Of a stretch of 64,000 bases of DNA, positions 36,696 through 45,373 are shown in pieces. The DNA comes from Variovorax paradoxus_P (GTDB lineage: Bacteria; Pseudomonadota; Gammaproteobacteria; Burkholderiales; Burkholderiaceae_C). A model generated the notes under the pieces. It had not been told where the DNA came from and did not search any database. It saw only the letters and a program-made list of their open reading frames with translations. How positions within the stretch are numbered: position 1 is the first letter of the stretch; every line of letters begins with the position of its first letter. Both the position numbers and the translations under genes were made by a program. Location of the stretch: NCBI RefSeq assembly GCF_050627025.1, contig NZ_CP192472.1, one strand, 5' to 3'.

Positions 36696-37397
36696 ATGAA
36701 CGACCGCGTTACCACCCTCGACACTTCCACCGGCTACGGCCAGGTGCTGCCGCAGGCTGAGCGCCAACGCGTCCTGCGCAACACCTACTGGCTGCTTGCG
36801 TTGAGCTTGCTACCTACCGTGCTGGGCGCCTGGATCGGCGTCAGCACCGGCATTACCCGCTCCCTTACGGGCGGCCTGGGCCTCATCGTTTTCCTCGGCG
36901 GCGCCTTCGGCTTCATGTTCGCCATCGAGAAAACCAAGAACTCGGCCGCCGGCGTGCCTGTGCTGCTGGCCTTTACCTTCTTCATGGGCCTCATGCTCTC
37001 GCGCCTTATCGCGATGGTGCTGGGCTTCAAGAACGGGTCCGAACTCATCATGACTGCCTTCGGCGGCACCGCCGGCGTGTTCTTCGTCATGGCATCGCTG
37101 GCCACGGTGATAAAGCGCGACCTGTCCGGCATGGGCAAGTGGCTCTTCGTGGGCGCCATGGTGCTGATGGTGGGCTCCATCATCAACGTCTTCGTCGGTT
37201 CGAGCGCCGGCATGATGGCCATCTCGGTCGCAGCCATCGCCATCTTCTCGGCTTTCATGCTCTATGACCTGAAGCAGATCATGGACGGCGGCGAAACCAA
37301 CTACATCAGCGCAACTCTCGCGCTTTACCTCGACCTGTTCAACGTGTTCCAGAGCCTGCTGGCACTGCTGGGAATTGCCGGCGGCGAACGCGACTGA
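36696..37397 (+). CDS. Bax inhibitor-1/YccA family membrane protein
   Basis: 233 residues, about seven membrane helices starting at residue 31, with the family end sequence ISATLALYLDLFNVFQSLLALLGI. AAGGAG 9 nt upstream of the ATG. BI-1 family proteins are ion/proton channels or protease (FtsH) modulators such as YccA; the role here is unassigned. Confidence 0.93.
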   Translation: MNDRVTTLDTSTGYGQVLPQAERQRVLRNTYWLLALSLLPTVLGAWIGVSTGITRSLTGGLGLIVFLGGAFGFMFAIEKTKNSAAGVPVLLAFTFFMGLMLSRLIAMVLGFKNGSELIMTAFGGTAGVFFVMASLATVIKRDLSGMGKWLFVGAMVLMVGSIINVFVGSSAGMMAISVAAIAIFSAFMLYDLKQIMDGGETNYISATLALYLDLFNVFQSLLALLGIAGGERD

Positions 37398-37430
37398 TCT
37401 TCGAACGAGCGGCGCTTTCGGCGCTAATTG

Positions 37431-37457
37431 AAAAGGGCCCTGAGGGGCCCTTTTTCA
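37431..37457. terminator. Bidirectional terminator between BI-1 and rlmD
   Basis: AAAAGGGCCC (37431-37440), loop TGAG, GGGCCCTTTT (37445-37454) plus T. It ends the BI-1 gene and directly abuts the rlmD stop codon. Confidence 0.85.
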
Positions 37458-38915
37458 TGCCAGATCGAACACCGCAATCGACTCCACGTGCGCCGTATGC
37501 GGAAACATGTTGATCACGCCGGCAAAGGTGCAGCGGTATCCGGCCTGATGCACAAGCAGGCCGGCGTCCCGCGCAAGGGTGGACGGATTGCAGCTCACAT
37601 ACACAATCCGCTTTGGCGGCGTCCAGCCGCTCGTCCTCAATTCCGGCTGCAGATGCAAATCGGCCATCGCCTTGGCGAGCGCGAAGGCGCCTTCGCGCGG
37701 CGGGTCGACCAGCCACTTATCGGCACTGCCATCCGCCACGAGCATGGCGGGCGTCATATCGAAGAGATTGCGCGCGACAAAGCGGGTAGGCGAAAGCGCC
37801 CGCCGGGCCGGTGTCGCCGGCTGATTCTTCTTGAAGTTGTCTCCAGCACGTGCAACCAGGGTGTCGCTGCCCTCAATACCCAGCACCTCGCGCGCCCGGC
37901 TGGCCAATGGCAAGGTGAAATTGCCCAGCCCGCAGAACCAGTCGATCACGCGCTCTTGCGGCTGCACATCGAGAAGACGCAGCGCCTTGCCCACGAGCGC
38001 GCGATTGATGTGCGGATTGACCTGCGTGAAGTCCGTCGGCTTGAAAGGCATGGTGACGCCGAACTCGGGCAGTTCGTAGGACAGCGGCGTGCCGCCCTCT
38101 TCCAGCAGCTTCACTGTTTCAGGGCCCTTGGCCTGCAGCCACCACTGCACTCCGGCGTTCTGCGCCGCAAAGGCCTTCAGCCGGTCGATGTCGGCATTGG
38201 ACAGGGGCTCCAGGTGCCGGAGCACCAGGGCGATGGTACCGAGCGCTGTGGTGCCGGGCGCATCGCCGCAGGCGAGTTCGATCTGCGGACAGGTCTCGCG
38301 GGCATCCATGGAGCCGATAAGTGCGCGCAACGGCATCAGCATGTCGCTGACCTGCTTCGGCAGCACCGGGCAGACCTGCATGTCTGCAAGATAACGGCTC
38401 TTGCGCTCGTGAAAGCCGATCAGCACCGTCCCCTTCTTGATCACGTGGCGTACCGACAGCCGGGCGCGATAGCGGTAATGCCATGCCGGCCCTTCCATTG
38501 GCCGCAGCACGTTCTCGGGCTTTACCTTGCCGAGGTGCCACAGGTTGTCTTCCAGGGCCCGCTGCTTTACAGCCACTTGCGCGGCCGCATCCAGGTGCTG
38601 CATCTTGCAGCCGCCGCAAGCGCCGGTGTGCAAACCGAAATGCGGGCAACCCGGCTGGACGCGCTGCGACGATTCACGCCGGATGGCCGTGACCGTGCCT
38701 TGCTCCCAGTTGTTCTTGCGCCGGTGAACGTTGAACTGCACTTCCTCGAAAGGCAGCGCGCCTTCAATGAACACGACCATGCCTTCGGCATTGTGCGCAA
38801 CGCCCTGTGCGTCCAGGTCGAGCGATTCGACCTTGAGCCATTCATCGGGAGCGGTCGCCGGCGTCTTCCCGGGAGCTTTGGTGGGGACTTTCTTTTCTTC
38901 GATGGATTCCGTCAT
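37455..38915 (-). CDS. rlmD: 23S rRNA (uracil-1939-C5)-methyltransferase RlmD
   Basis: SAM-dependent methyltransferase with N-terminal TRAM domain. 486 residues, longer than E. coli RlmD (433) because of a Lys/Pro/Thr-rich leader. [4Fe-4S] cysteines in PGCPHFG ... GACGGCKMQHL and MQVCPVL; SAM site DWFCGLGNFTLPLA; catalytic cysteine in YVSCNPSTLARD and the general-base glutamate in HVESIAVF. RumA subtype rather than TrmA. Confidence 0.95.
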   Translation of the reverse strand: MTESIEEKKVPTKAPGKTPATAPDEWLKVESLDLDAQGVAHNAEGMVVFIEGALPFEEVQFNVHRRKNNWEQGTVTAIRRESSQRVQPGCPHFGLHTGACGGCKMQHLDAAAQVAVKQRALEDNLWHLGKVKPENVLRPMEGPAWHYRYRARLSVRHVIKKGTVLIGFHERKSRYLADMQVCPVLPKQVSDMLMPLRALIGSMDARETCPQIELACGDAPGTTALGTIALVLRHLEPLSNADIDRLKAFAAQNAGVQWWLQAKGPETVKLLEEGGTPLSYELPEFGVTMPFKPTDFTQVNPHINRALVGKALRLLDVQPQERVIDWFCGLGNFTLPLASRAREVLGIEGSDTLVARAGDNFKKNQPATPARRALSPTRFVARNLFDMTPAMLVADGSADKWLVDPPREGAFALAKAMADLHLQPELRTSGWTPPKRIVYVSCNPSTLARDAGLLVHQAGYRCTFAGVINMFPHTAHVESIAVFDLA

Positions 38916-38967
38916 TCCCCGATTGTCTCAGCGCCGGCCGCGCTTCCCCCTACCTCGACGGATCAGC

Positions 38968-39969
38968 CTAGAACAAGGCATCGCGTCCCACTCCGGATCG
39001 GATCAGCTGGCGGCGCATCTTGGCGAGCGCCTCGTTCTGGATCTGCCTCACCCGCTCCCGCGTCAGGCCGAGTCGAACGCTCAGCACCTCAAGCGTTTCG
39101 GGCTCCCGATCATGCAGGCCATAGCGGCCTTCGAGCACCTCTCGCTCACGTGCGTCAAGGGCGTGAACCCACTGATCGAGCAGACGCTCGACCTCATGGG
39201 TATGGGTGACATCGGTGGGGTCGCCCCTCTCGTCGTCGGACGCCACGGTGTCGGCCAGGGTAAAGCCTTCATCGCCATGCGCATCGCCGCCATCGAGCGA
39301 GCGCGGAGCCTCCGCAAGCGCCAACAGCTCCGCAACCGCCTGAATCTCGCGCCCCAGAAACGCAGCGAGATCTTCCACGCGCACACCATCGGGTCGGCGC
39401 GACAGGAAACCTGAATCGCCTTCGAGCGTGCGGCGGGCCCGCAGCACCTGCTGCAGTTCGCGCACCACGTGCACAGGCAGGCGTATTGCGCGCGATTGCG
39501 TCATGACCGCGCGCTCGACCGATTGCCGAATCCACCATGTCGCATAGGTTGAAAAACGAAAGCCACGCTCGGGTTCGAACTTGGTGATGGCGTGCATCAG
39601 GCCCAGATTGCCTTCCTCGACGAGGTCGGAGAGCGGCACGCCGCGGCCCAGATACGCCTTGGCGATGTTCACAACCAGCCGCAGGTTGTGCTCGATCATC
39701 GACTGCCGGGCTGCAAAATTGCCGGCTCGCGCGGAGCAAGCAGTCTGGTATTCCTCTTCAGGGGTGAAGAGTTCGGTGCGCCGCACCTGACGCAGGTAAA
39801 TCGTCAGCGCATCCGCGCCTTCGCCGCCGACAGGTCCGGCAACTGCAGCCAGGTCTGCGGCCGCGCGGGCACGATTTGCAGGGGCGATCTCTTGATTGTT
39901 TTGTGCTGCTCCGCCTCGGCCCGCCGACCCGCGCACAGGCAGTGTGCGACGGGGGCGAGAGGCAGCCAT
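38968..39969 (-). CDS. rpoS: RNA polymerase sigma factor RpoS
   Basis: Stationary-phase/general stress sigma factor. 333 residues: region 1.2 (DALTIYLRQVRRTELFTPEEE), region 2 (IEHNLRLVVNIAKAYLGRG, then FRFSTYATWWIRQSVERA), region 3, and region 4 helix-turn-helix (LSVRLGLTRERVRQIQNEAL). It starts 4 nt after nlpD, so much of its transcription should come from within or upstream of nlpD, as in other proteobacteria. Confidence 0.96.
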   Translation of the reverse strand: MAASRPRRTLPVRGSAGRGGAAQNNQEIAPANRARAAADLAAVAGPVGGEGADALTIYLRQVRRTELFTPEEEYQTACSARAGNFAARQSMIEHNLRLVVNIAKAYLGRGVPLSDLVEEGNLGLMHAITKFEPERGFRFSTYATWWIRQSVERAVMTQSRAIRLPVHVVRELQQVLRARRTLEGDSGFLSRRPDGVRVEDLAAFLGREIQAVAELLALAEAPRSLDGGDAHGDEGFTLADTVASDDERGDPTDVTHTHEVERLLDQWVHALDAREREVLEGRYGLHDREPETLEVLSVRLGLTRERVRQIQNEALAKMRRQLIRSGVGRDALF

Positions 39970-39973
39970 GGCA

Positions 39974-40864
39974 TTACCGGCTCGGCAGGTAGCGTGCCGG
40001 ATCGACAGGCTTGCCCTGGCGACGAATTTCGAAGTGCAACTTGACGCGGTCTGCGTCGCTGTTGCCCATTTCGGCGATCTTCTGGCCCTTTTGCACCGAC
40101 TGGTCTTCCTTCACGAGCAGCGTCTGGTTGTGCGCGTACGCCGTGAGGTAGGTGTTGTTGTGCTTCAGGATGATGAGGTTGCCATAGCCACGCAAACCCG
40201 CGCCTGCATACACGACGCGGCCATCGGCCGCGGCCAGGACTGCATCGCCCGCCTTACCGCCGATATCGAAGCCCTTGTTCTTGGCGTCGTCGAAACCTGC
40301 GATGAGCGTACCGTGTGCAGGCCAGATCCAGCCGAGATCCTCATCACCCGAATTTGCGGAAGGTGCCGACGGCGATGCAGTGACTGCCGGCTTGCTGGCC
40401 GCCGCACTCGCGGGCGACGCGGGCAGTACCGCGGGCGGAGTCACGGGCTTGGTGACGGCACCTTCCGTGGGGGCGGCCGCAGCCGCCACCGTGGTGGATG
40501 TCGGACCCACCGGAGGAACCACGCGCAGCACCTGGCCGACTTCGATCAGGTCGGGGTTCTCTAGATTGTTCCAGCGAACGATGTTCTGCCAGCTTTGACC
40601 GGTTTCGTTTCCGATGCGGCGAATGGTGTCACCGGGGCGCACCGCGTAATAGCCTGGCTTGCCATAGTTCTCGATGCCGGGGAGCGGCTTGCCCGATGCA
40701 TCGGTGGTGATGAGCGGGCCGCCGGGTACCGAATTGGGCGCGCGCGTCATCGTGCCTCGGTCTTCGACCGGCGCCGGCCCCCGCGGTGCGGCGCAGCCCG
40801 CGATCACGAGCACAACGGCCAACGTGATACCAGCGCACCAACTCCGATTGCCAAAACCCTGCAT
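39974..40864 (-). CDS. nlpD: Lipoprotein NlpD, amidase activator (LysM + LytM)
   Basis: 296 residues from ATG 40864 (AAGGAA 6 nt upstream); a TTG at 40879 is less likely. Lipobox LVIAGC, LysM peptidoglycan-binding domain (YYAVRPGDTIRRIGNETG, about 85-130), a Thr/Ala/Pro linker, and a C-terminal M23/LytM domain (about 185-296). The first metal-ligand His is replaced (GFDIGGKAGDA), so it is a degenerate, non-cleaving LytM like E. coli NlpD, which activates AmiC at the septum. Confidence 0.93.
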   Translation of the reverse strand: MQGFGNRSWCAGITLAVVLVIAGCAAPRGPAPVEDRGTMTRAPNSVPGGPLITTDASGKPLPGIENYGKPGYYAVRPGDTIRRIGNETGQSWQNIVRWNNLENPDLIEVGQVLRVVPPVGPTSTTVAAAAAPTEGAVTKPVTPPAVLPASPASAAASKPAVTASPSAPSANSGDEDLGWIWPAHGTLIAGFDDAKNKGFDIGGKAGDAVLAAADGRVVYAGAGLRGYGNLIILKHNNTYLTAYAHNQTLLVKEDQSVQKGQKIAEMGNSDADRVKLHFEIRRQGKPVDPARYLPSR

Positions 40865-40875
40865 TTGTTGTTCCT

Positions 40876-41649
40876 TCAAGCGATGCCCGATTTTAGGGGG
40901 ACAAAGTGAACCGCCTCAAGAATGCGGCGCTCCAGTCCACGGGCGGTTTTATCGATGACGACGAGGGCCTGTCCGCCCCCCGCCGATTGCGTGGGCGCGA
41001 CGATGCGTCCGCCCACGGCGAGTTGTTCGGTCCAGGCTTGCGGGACCGCTTCGCCACCCGCGGCGGCAATGATTCCTGCGTATGGCGCACCCTTGGCGTA
41101 GCCGACCATGCCGTCGCCAAGCATGAGGTGCACGGTTGCAAGCCGGAAGTGGCGCAGGTTGGTGCGCGCACGCTCGTGCAGCCCGCGCAAGCGCTCGATG
41201 CTGTAGACCTCTGCGGCCACGTGGTTCAGTACCGCAGCCTGGTAGCCGCAGCCAGTGCCGATTTCGAGCACGCGGCCGAGGCGGTCTTGCGGCTTGCCTG
41301 CGAGGGCGGGCGCACCCAGCAGGAGTTCGATCATGCGAGCCACCACGCTGGGTTTGGAAATGGTCTGACCCAGGCCGATGGGCAGGCTCGTGTCTTCATA
41401 CGCCTGGTTGACCAGGGCGCTGTCGACAAAACGATGCCGCTCCACCGCGCCCAGCGCGCGCAGCACGCGAGGGTCGGTAATGCCTTGCGCGGCAAGTTTC
41501 TGCACCATGCGCGCACGCACGGCGTCGGAAGCCATTGAAGGCGTGGCCGGCACCATCGGCTTTGCCGGCACGGCGGGCAGGCGCCCCCTCGTGGCGGCTG
41601 AAGCGGTGGGTGTCAGGCGAACAGGAAAACCAGGCCGTTGCGTGGCCAT
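40876..41649 (-). CDS. pcm: Protein-L-isoaspartate O-methyltransferase
   Basis: 257 residues from ATG 41649. Repairs isoaspartyl damage using SAM. SAM motif VLEIGTGCGYQAAVLNH, the ISKPSVVARMIELL segment near residue 115, and GGRIVAPTQS. An N-terminal extension of about 45 residues (basic, Pro/Ala-rich) exceeds the E. coli protein. It begins 2 nt after surE and ends 11 nt before nlpD, forming the surE-pcm-nlpD-rpoS stress operon. Confidence 0.95.
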   Translation of the reverse strand: MATQRPGFPVRLTPTASAATRGRLPAVPAKPMVPATPSMASDAVRARMVQKLAAQGITDPRVLRALGAVERHRFVDSALVNQAYEDTSLPIGLGQTISKPSVVARMIELLLGAPALAGKPQDRLGRVLEIGTGCGYQAAVLNHVAAEVYSIERLRGLHERARTNLRHFRLATVHLMLGDGMVGYAKGAPYAGIIAAAGGEAVPQAWTEQLAVGGRIVAPTQSAGGGQALVVIDKTARGLERRILEAVHFVPLKSGIA

Positions 41650-41651
41650 GC

Positions 41652-42410
41652 TCAATTGCCGAGACGGGCAACCGTCTCGCGCCATTGCCTCAGGTTGGCG
41701 TGATCGGTCAGGTCGATCTGCAGCGGCGTCAACGCGACATGGCCGGCAGCGGTTGCGTGAAAGTCGGTGCCCTCGCCGCTGTCCTTGGCGCTGCCCGCGC
41801 CCGCAATCCAGTACATCGTGTCGCCACGCGGGCTTTCCTGCGTAATTACCTTTTCGGCCGCGTGCCGGCGGCCGAGCCGGCAAACCTTGGTCGGCTTGAG
41901 TTCCTCCAGGGGCCGGTTGGGCACATTCACGTTGAGCAGGAAAGCGCCGCCATCGAGCAAGCGCTCGCGCTCGATCTGCTGCACCAGGCGGCGTGCCACC
42001 TGTGCAGCCGCATCCACATGCGCCCAGCCCTTTTCGATTTGCGAGAAGGCAATGGCCGGAATGCCGAACAGGTAGGCCTCCATGGCCGCTCCGACAGTGC
42101 CCGAGTAGATGGTGTCGTCGCCCATGTTGGCGCCGTTGTTGATGCCCGACACCACCAGGTCGGGGCGGTAGCCGAGCAGACCCTTGAGCGCGATATGAAC
42201 GCAATCGGCCGGCGTGCCCGTGACGTAGCGAAAACCGTTGTGGGCCTTGTGCACGTAAAGCGGCGCAGCCAGGGTGAGCGCATTCGACTTGGCGCTGTTG
42301 TTGTGCTCGGGTGCAACCACCTCGACATCGGCGATGTCTTTCAGGGCGTCGTGCAATGCGACGATGCCCGGTGCCTGAAAGCCATCGTCATTGGAAATAA
42401 GTATCTTCAT
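41652..42410 (-). CDS. surE: 5'/3'-nucleotidase SurE
   Basis: 252 residues from ATG 42410. Metal-dependent nucleoside monophosphatase of stationary phase. Metal ligands in ISNDDGFQAPG (Asp8, Asp9), the APEHNNSAKSNALT loop and SGINNGANMGDDTIYSGTVG. First gene of surE-pcm-nlpD-rpoS; divergent from the quinone oxidoreductase. Confidence 0.97.
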   Translation of the reverse strand: MKILISNDDGFQAPGIVALHDALKDIADVEVVAPEHNNSAKSNALTLAAPLYVHKAHNGFRYVTGTPADCVHIALKGLLGYRPDLVVSGINNGANMGDDTIYSGTVGAAMEAYLFGIPAIAFSQIEKGWAHVDAAAQVARRLVQQIERERLLDGGAFLLNVNVPNRPLEELKPTKVCRLGRRHAAEKVITQESPRGDTMYWIAGAGSAKDSGEGTDFHATAAGHVALTPLQIDLTDHANLRQWRETVARLGN

Positions 42411-42538
42411 GGTGCTTTTCGGTGACCCGGATTGTAGGCGGCGGGTGCGTCGCAGCAGGGACAACGGCGCCCTGCCGCGCCCCCTATCATCGCCTCGCAT
42501 TCATTGCCCACACACGACTCATCCAAGGAGACCCGAGC

Positions 42539-43525
42539 ATGCACGCATGGCTTTGCGAAAACCCCACCGGCGTCGATGCGCTGACCTGGAAAGAACTGCC
42601 CACACCAACGCCGGGTCCGGGCCAGGTGCTGATCGAAATCAGGGCCGCCAGCCTGAATTTTCCCGATCTGCTGATCGTCCAGAACAAATACCAGATCAAG
42701 CCGCCCCTGCCATTTGTGCCGGGCTCGGAATACGCTGGCATCGTCCAGGCGGTGGGTGAAGGCGTGACTCACCTTTCGGTCGGACAGAACGTGGCGTGCC
42801 TTTCGGGCACTGGCGGCTTTGCAACGCATACCCTGGCACCGGCAGCGCTTTGCATGCCGTTGCCCGAAGGCTTTGGCCACGTCGACGCCGCGGCGTTCAT
42901 CATGATCTATGCCACATCGTGGCATGCACTGATGGACCGGGCGCAACTGAAAGCCGGCGAAACCGTGCTCGTGCTTGGCGCAGCTGGCGGTGTTGGCACC
43001 GCAGCCATACAAATCGCAAAGGCTGCCGGTGCAAAAGTGATTGCGGCCGCCTCTACCGACGAGAAATGCGAGCTTTGCCGTTCCATTGGAGCAGACGTCA
43101 CCATCAACTACACGACGCACGCGCTTCCAAACGGTTTTCGGGAGGCCATCAAGGCTGCAACCGATGGCAAGGGCCCGGACATCATTTACGACCCCGTGGG
43201 CGGCGATTTTGCCGAGCCGGCATTTCGCTCGATCGGCTGGCGCGGCCGCTATTTGGTGGTTGGCTTTGCCTCGGGTCCGATTCCATCGTTGCCATTGAAT
43301 CTCACGCTGCTGAAAGGCGCGTCGCTGGTCGGCGTGTTCTGGGGCGATTTCGCCAAGCGCGAGCCCAAGGCCAATGCACAAATGATGGCCGAATTGGCGC
43401 AGTGGTACGGTCAGGGAAAGATCAAGCCAGTGATCGACAGCACCATGCCCATGGCGCAATTGAAAGCGGCCTACGCCCACATGGGCTCACGTGGGGTGAA
43501 AGGAAAACTCGTCATGGTGAACTGA
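42539..43525 (+). CDS. NADPH:quinone oxidoreductase-like medium-chain reductase
   Basis: 328 residues from ATG 42539 (AAGGAG upstream). Zinc-free MDR superfamily: GroES-like domain (PGSEYAGIVQAVGEGV) and Rossmann domain with VLVLGAAGGVGTAAIQIAK (about 143-161). Members reduce quinones or enoyl substrates with NADPH. The substrate is not inferable. Confidence 0.92.
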   Translation: MHAWLCENPTGVDALTWKELPTPTPGPGQVLIEIRAASLNFPDLLIVQNKYQIKPPLPFVPGSEYAGIVQAVGEGVTHLSVGQNVACLSGTGGFATHTLAPAALCMPLPEGFGHVDAAAFIMIYATSWHALMDRAQLKAGETVLVLGAAGGVGTAAIQIAKAAGAKVIAAASTDEKCELCRSIGADVTINYTTHALPNGFREAIKAATDGKGPDIIYDPVGGDFAEPAFRSIGWRGRYLVVGFASGPIPSLPLNLTLLKGASLVGVFWGDFAKREPKANAQMMAELAQWYGQGKIKPVIDSTMPMAQLKAAYAHMGSRGVKGKLVMVN

Positions 43526-43554
43526 GCGTGCCCCGCCCGGTTGGTTCCACTCAC

Positions 43555-43590
43555 GCAATAAAAAAGCCCGCAGACGCGGGCTTTTTTATT
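43555..43590. terminator. Bidirectional terminator between the oxidoreductase and hns
   Basis: AAAAAGCCCGC (43561-43571), loop AGAC, GCGGGCTTTTT (43576-43586), with A/T tracts on both flanks. Confidence 0.88.
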
Positions 43591-43611
43591 GGCAAGCGCC
43601 CTTTGGAACGC

Positions 43612-43956
43612 TTACTTGATCTCGAACTCGGAAAGCGACTTGCCGGCCGCCAGAGCTTCGGTAACCCAACGCGGCTTGCGGCCACGGCCACCTGACCAGG
43701 TTTCGCCGCTCGGGCCGCGGTATTTAGCCGCTGACTTGGTTCCGGGAGCCGCGTTGCCGCGCTTGACCGACACACCGCGTGCGCTGAGTTTCAGATCCGA
43801 AGCGGTCAAACCGTATTCCGCGATCTTCTTGCGCACCTCTTCAATGACGCCCGCACGTTCTTGGTTGCGAAGGTCTTCCGCCTGCTTGCGCAATTGCGCA
43901 ATCAGTTCGTCGTGCTTCTTGATCTGGGAATTGATATCGGCAAGGGTCGAAGCCAT
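43612..43956 (-). CDS. H-NS family nucleoid protein
   Basis: 114 residues. N-terminal coiled-coil oligomerisation region (about 5-50, KKHDELIAQLRKQAEDLRNQ) and the C-terminal AT-hook-like DNA-binding motif TWSGGRGRKPRWV. Histone-like silencer of AT-rich DNA, in the short Bordetella/Burkholderia-type form. It is the last core gene before the prophage attachment site. Confidence 0.93.
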   Translation of the reverse strand: MASTLADINSQIKKHDELIAQLRKQAEDLRNQERAGVIEEVRKKIAEYGLTASDLKLSARGVSVKRGNAAPGTKSAAKYRGPSGETWSGGRGRKPRWVTEALAAGKSLSEFEIK

Positions 43957-44159
43957 TATGGACTCCTGAAAATTGGAAACGGGCGGATTTTAATTCAGTT
44001 CCAATTTAAAACAAGCATGCCGCTACAAGAAAAACCCGGGATGTGGCGGCGGCTCGCGACGGCGCACAATGAAAAAACGCACCAGATCCAGACGCTTTTA
44101 TCGAACAAAAAGAAGGAATACAAGGGGTCAAGCCCCAACGGCAACAACGGCCAGAAATG
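43957..44159. other. Intergenic region upstream of hns
   Basis: No gene supported. It holds the hns promoter region, A/T-rich near the start codon (43975-44015). A plus-strand frame to 44160 crosses it but overlaps hns antisense and has no family sequence. Confidence 0.6.
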
Positions 44160-44190
44160 ACAACGCCGGGACTGGCCCGGCGTTGTGGTC
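44160..44190 (-). terminator. Hairpin terminator of the original tRNA-His locus
   Basis: ACAACGCCGGG (44160-44170), loop ACTGG, CCCGGCGTTGT (44176-44186): an 11-bp perfect stem 45 nt beyond the tRNA 3' end on the minus strand. Little T-tract. Confidence 0.6.
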
Positions 44191-44198
44191 CCCACGAC

Positions 44199-44214
44199 GC
44201 TATTGCGCAATAGC
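44199..44214. repeat. 16-bp perfect palindrome beside the attachment site
   Basis: GCTATTGCGCAATAGC reads identically on both strands. It lies 17 bp outside the tRNA-His 3' end, on the chromosomal side. Confidence 0.75.
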
Positions 44215-44230
44215 AGTCAGGGAAGTATTT

Positions 44231-44278
44231 TGGGGTGGCTGATGGGACTCGAACCCACGACGACCAGAATCACAATCT
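44231..44278 (-). other. Prophage attachment site: 3' half of tRNA-His
   Basis: On the minus strand the sequence reads from the 5' strand of the anticodon stem through the TTGTGAT loop (anticodon GTG), variable loop, T arm (GGGTTCGAGTCCC) and acceptor end CAGCCACC-CCA of tRNA-His. Identity stops at about position 28: the expected D arm and 5' acceptor strand (GTGGCTG) are absent further right and replaced by unrelated DNA. So this is a roughly 48-bp att core left by integration into tRNA-His, not a working tRNA. The intact tRNA should be at the other end of the element, beyond 64000. Confidence 0.87.
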
Positions 44279-44407
44279 GTGGCGACAATCCAACATCCAT
44301 GCGGGTTCCGACGGTGCGCACGGGAATTTTAGCTCTTTTTCCCCCACCATCCGGCGCGGCTCCCCGAGCTTCCGTTCCCGCAGTTTTTACCACTTCGAGG
44401 CCTTCGA

Positions 44408-44704
44408 ATGAACGAGCACACCGAAAAAGAACTTACAGATTTACTCAGTACGACTGCGCAAAACCTGTATCGGGAAGCTCTCCGCCGATGGGAGGCCAAT
44501 GGCTGGAGCATTCACACCTGGGGCCCAACTGTTGAGCCTAGCCCCAACGGAAAGCACGCCGGTGAGGTGAAGTACACCATGACCAAGGAAGGCAAAAATC
44601 CCGCCGAGGCCTATGGGATCTTTGAATACATCCCTTCGACAGCTGCAGCATCGGGCCGCTGGTTCGAAACGCGCCAATACCGACTGAGAGCAGATCTGGA
44701 CTAG
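44408..44704 (+). CDS. Hypothetical protein, prophage edge
   Basis: 98 residues, starting MNEHTEKELTDLLSTTAQNL with AGG upstream. Acidic helical N-terminus, then a probably beta-rich part (GWSIHTWGPTVEPSPNGKHAGEVKYTMTKEG, split by Pro/Gly). No motif recognised. It is the first frame inside the attachment site and is probably a cargo gene. Confidence 0.5.
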   Translation: MNEHTEKELTDLLSTTAQNLYREALRRWEANGWSIHTWGPTVEPSPNGKHAGEVKYTMTKEGKNPAEAYGIFEYIPSTAAASGRWFETRQYRLRADLD

Positions 44705-44759
44705 TTCAAGTGAGGTAGCTCGCTGGAAGTTCCGACGCCGTGACGCTGAGTCCTTGCTA

Positions 44760-45041
44760 TCAACCGAGCTTAGGCAACCCAAAGCCGAATCCGAATACAG
44801 GTCCGCTTTTCTTCGCTGTGACGACCTCTGGCCCTTCCTCGCGCGGCCCCACGTCGAGGTCATCGATCATTTTCTGCAGCTCAAGCAGGCCCGCGGCCAT
44901 GGCGGCGTTGTAGGTTCCCATCGACCTCGATTGCTGCTTTAGGACGTGCCAGTCCTCTCCGTATTGTTCAATCAGGCGCCAGCGGTAGGCGCCCTCTTCT
45001 TTCCCGACGACGGTGACGGCGATTCTGAGGAGCTCCTGCAT
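44760..45041 (-). CDS. Hypothetical small protein
   Basis: 93 residues from ATG 45041. I prefer this start because a minus-strand terminator (45110-45135) lies inside the longer open frame to 45173. Sequence GAYRWRLIEQYGEDWHVLKQ and YNAAMAAGLLELQKMIDDLD suggests a small alpha/beta domain. A similar phrase (GHFYWALIEEG) occurs in the frame at 46666, hinting at two related genes. Function unknown. Confidence 0.5.
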   Translation of the reverse strand: MQELLRIAVTVVGKEEGAYRWRLIEQYGEDWHVLKQQSRSMGTYNAAMAAGLLELQKMIDDLDVGPREEGPEVVTAKKSGPVFGFGFGLPKLG

Positions 45042-45109
45042 GACTGGATGCTCAGCCAGCTTTCGGCGGACCGGTGTCGGACAGACGCGAAGTCTGCAAA
45101 GCGGCCAGT

Positions 45110-45135
45110 AAAAAAAGCCCGGCACAGGGCCGGGC
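45110..45135 (-). terminator. Minus-strand intrinsic terminator in the accessory zone
   Basis: GCCCGGC (45117-45123), loop ACAGG, GCCGGGC (45129-45135); read on the minus strand it is followed by T7. No convincing gene lies directly upstream on that strand, so its gene may have been lost. Confidence 0.75.
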
Positions 45136-45373
45136 GGAATCGTCGAAATGTCGCACATCAACGGCCCCAGCAATGAACGAAAAACCCCTGGGGCGTGTCC
45201 TACCCTAGGAGATCAATGCAGTCCCCGGACGAGATCGGCTTCTGCGCTGGCAGGCTTGCCGATCCATAGGACGCCGCGAAGGTTTGCCTACCCAATTTTC
45301 CCTGTCAACTTTGATAGTGGCGCACCGTAGCGGCCTGCCCGAAAGTTGGTGCTGTGAAGCATGTCGCGTCGCG

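Noticed and set aside
44231..44278. Functional tRNA-His gene
   Set aside because: Only the 3' half is present; the 5' acceptor strand and D arm cannot be found within 60 nt.
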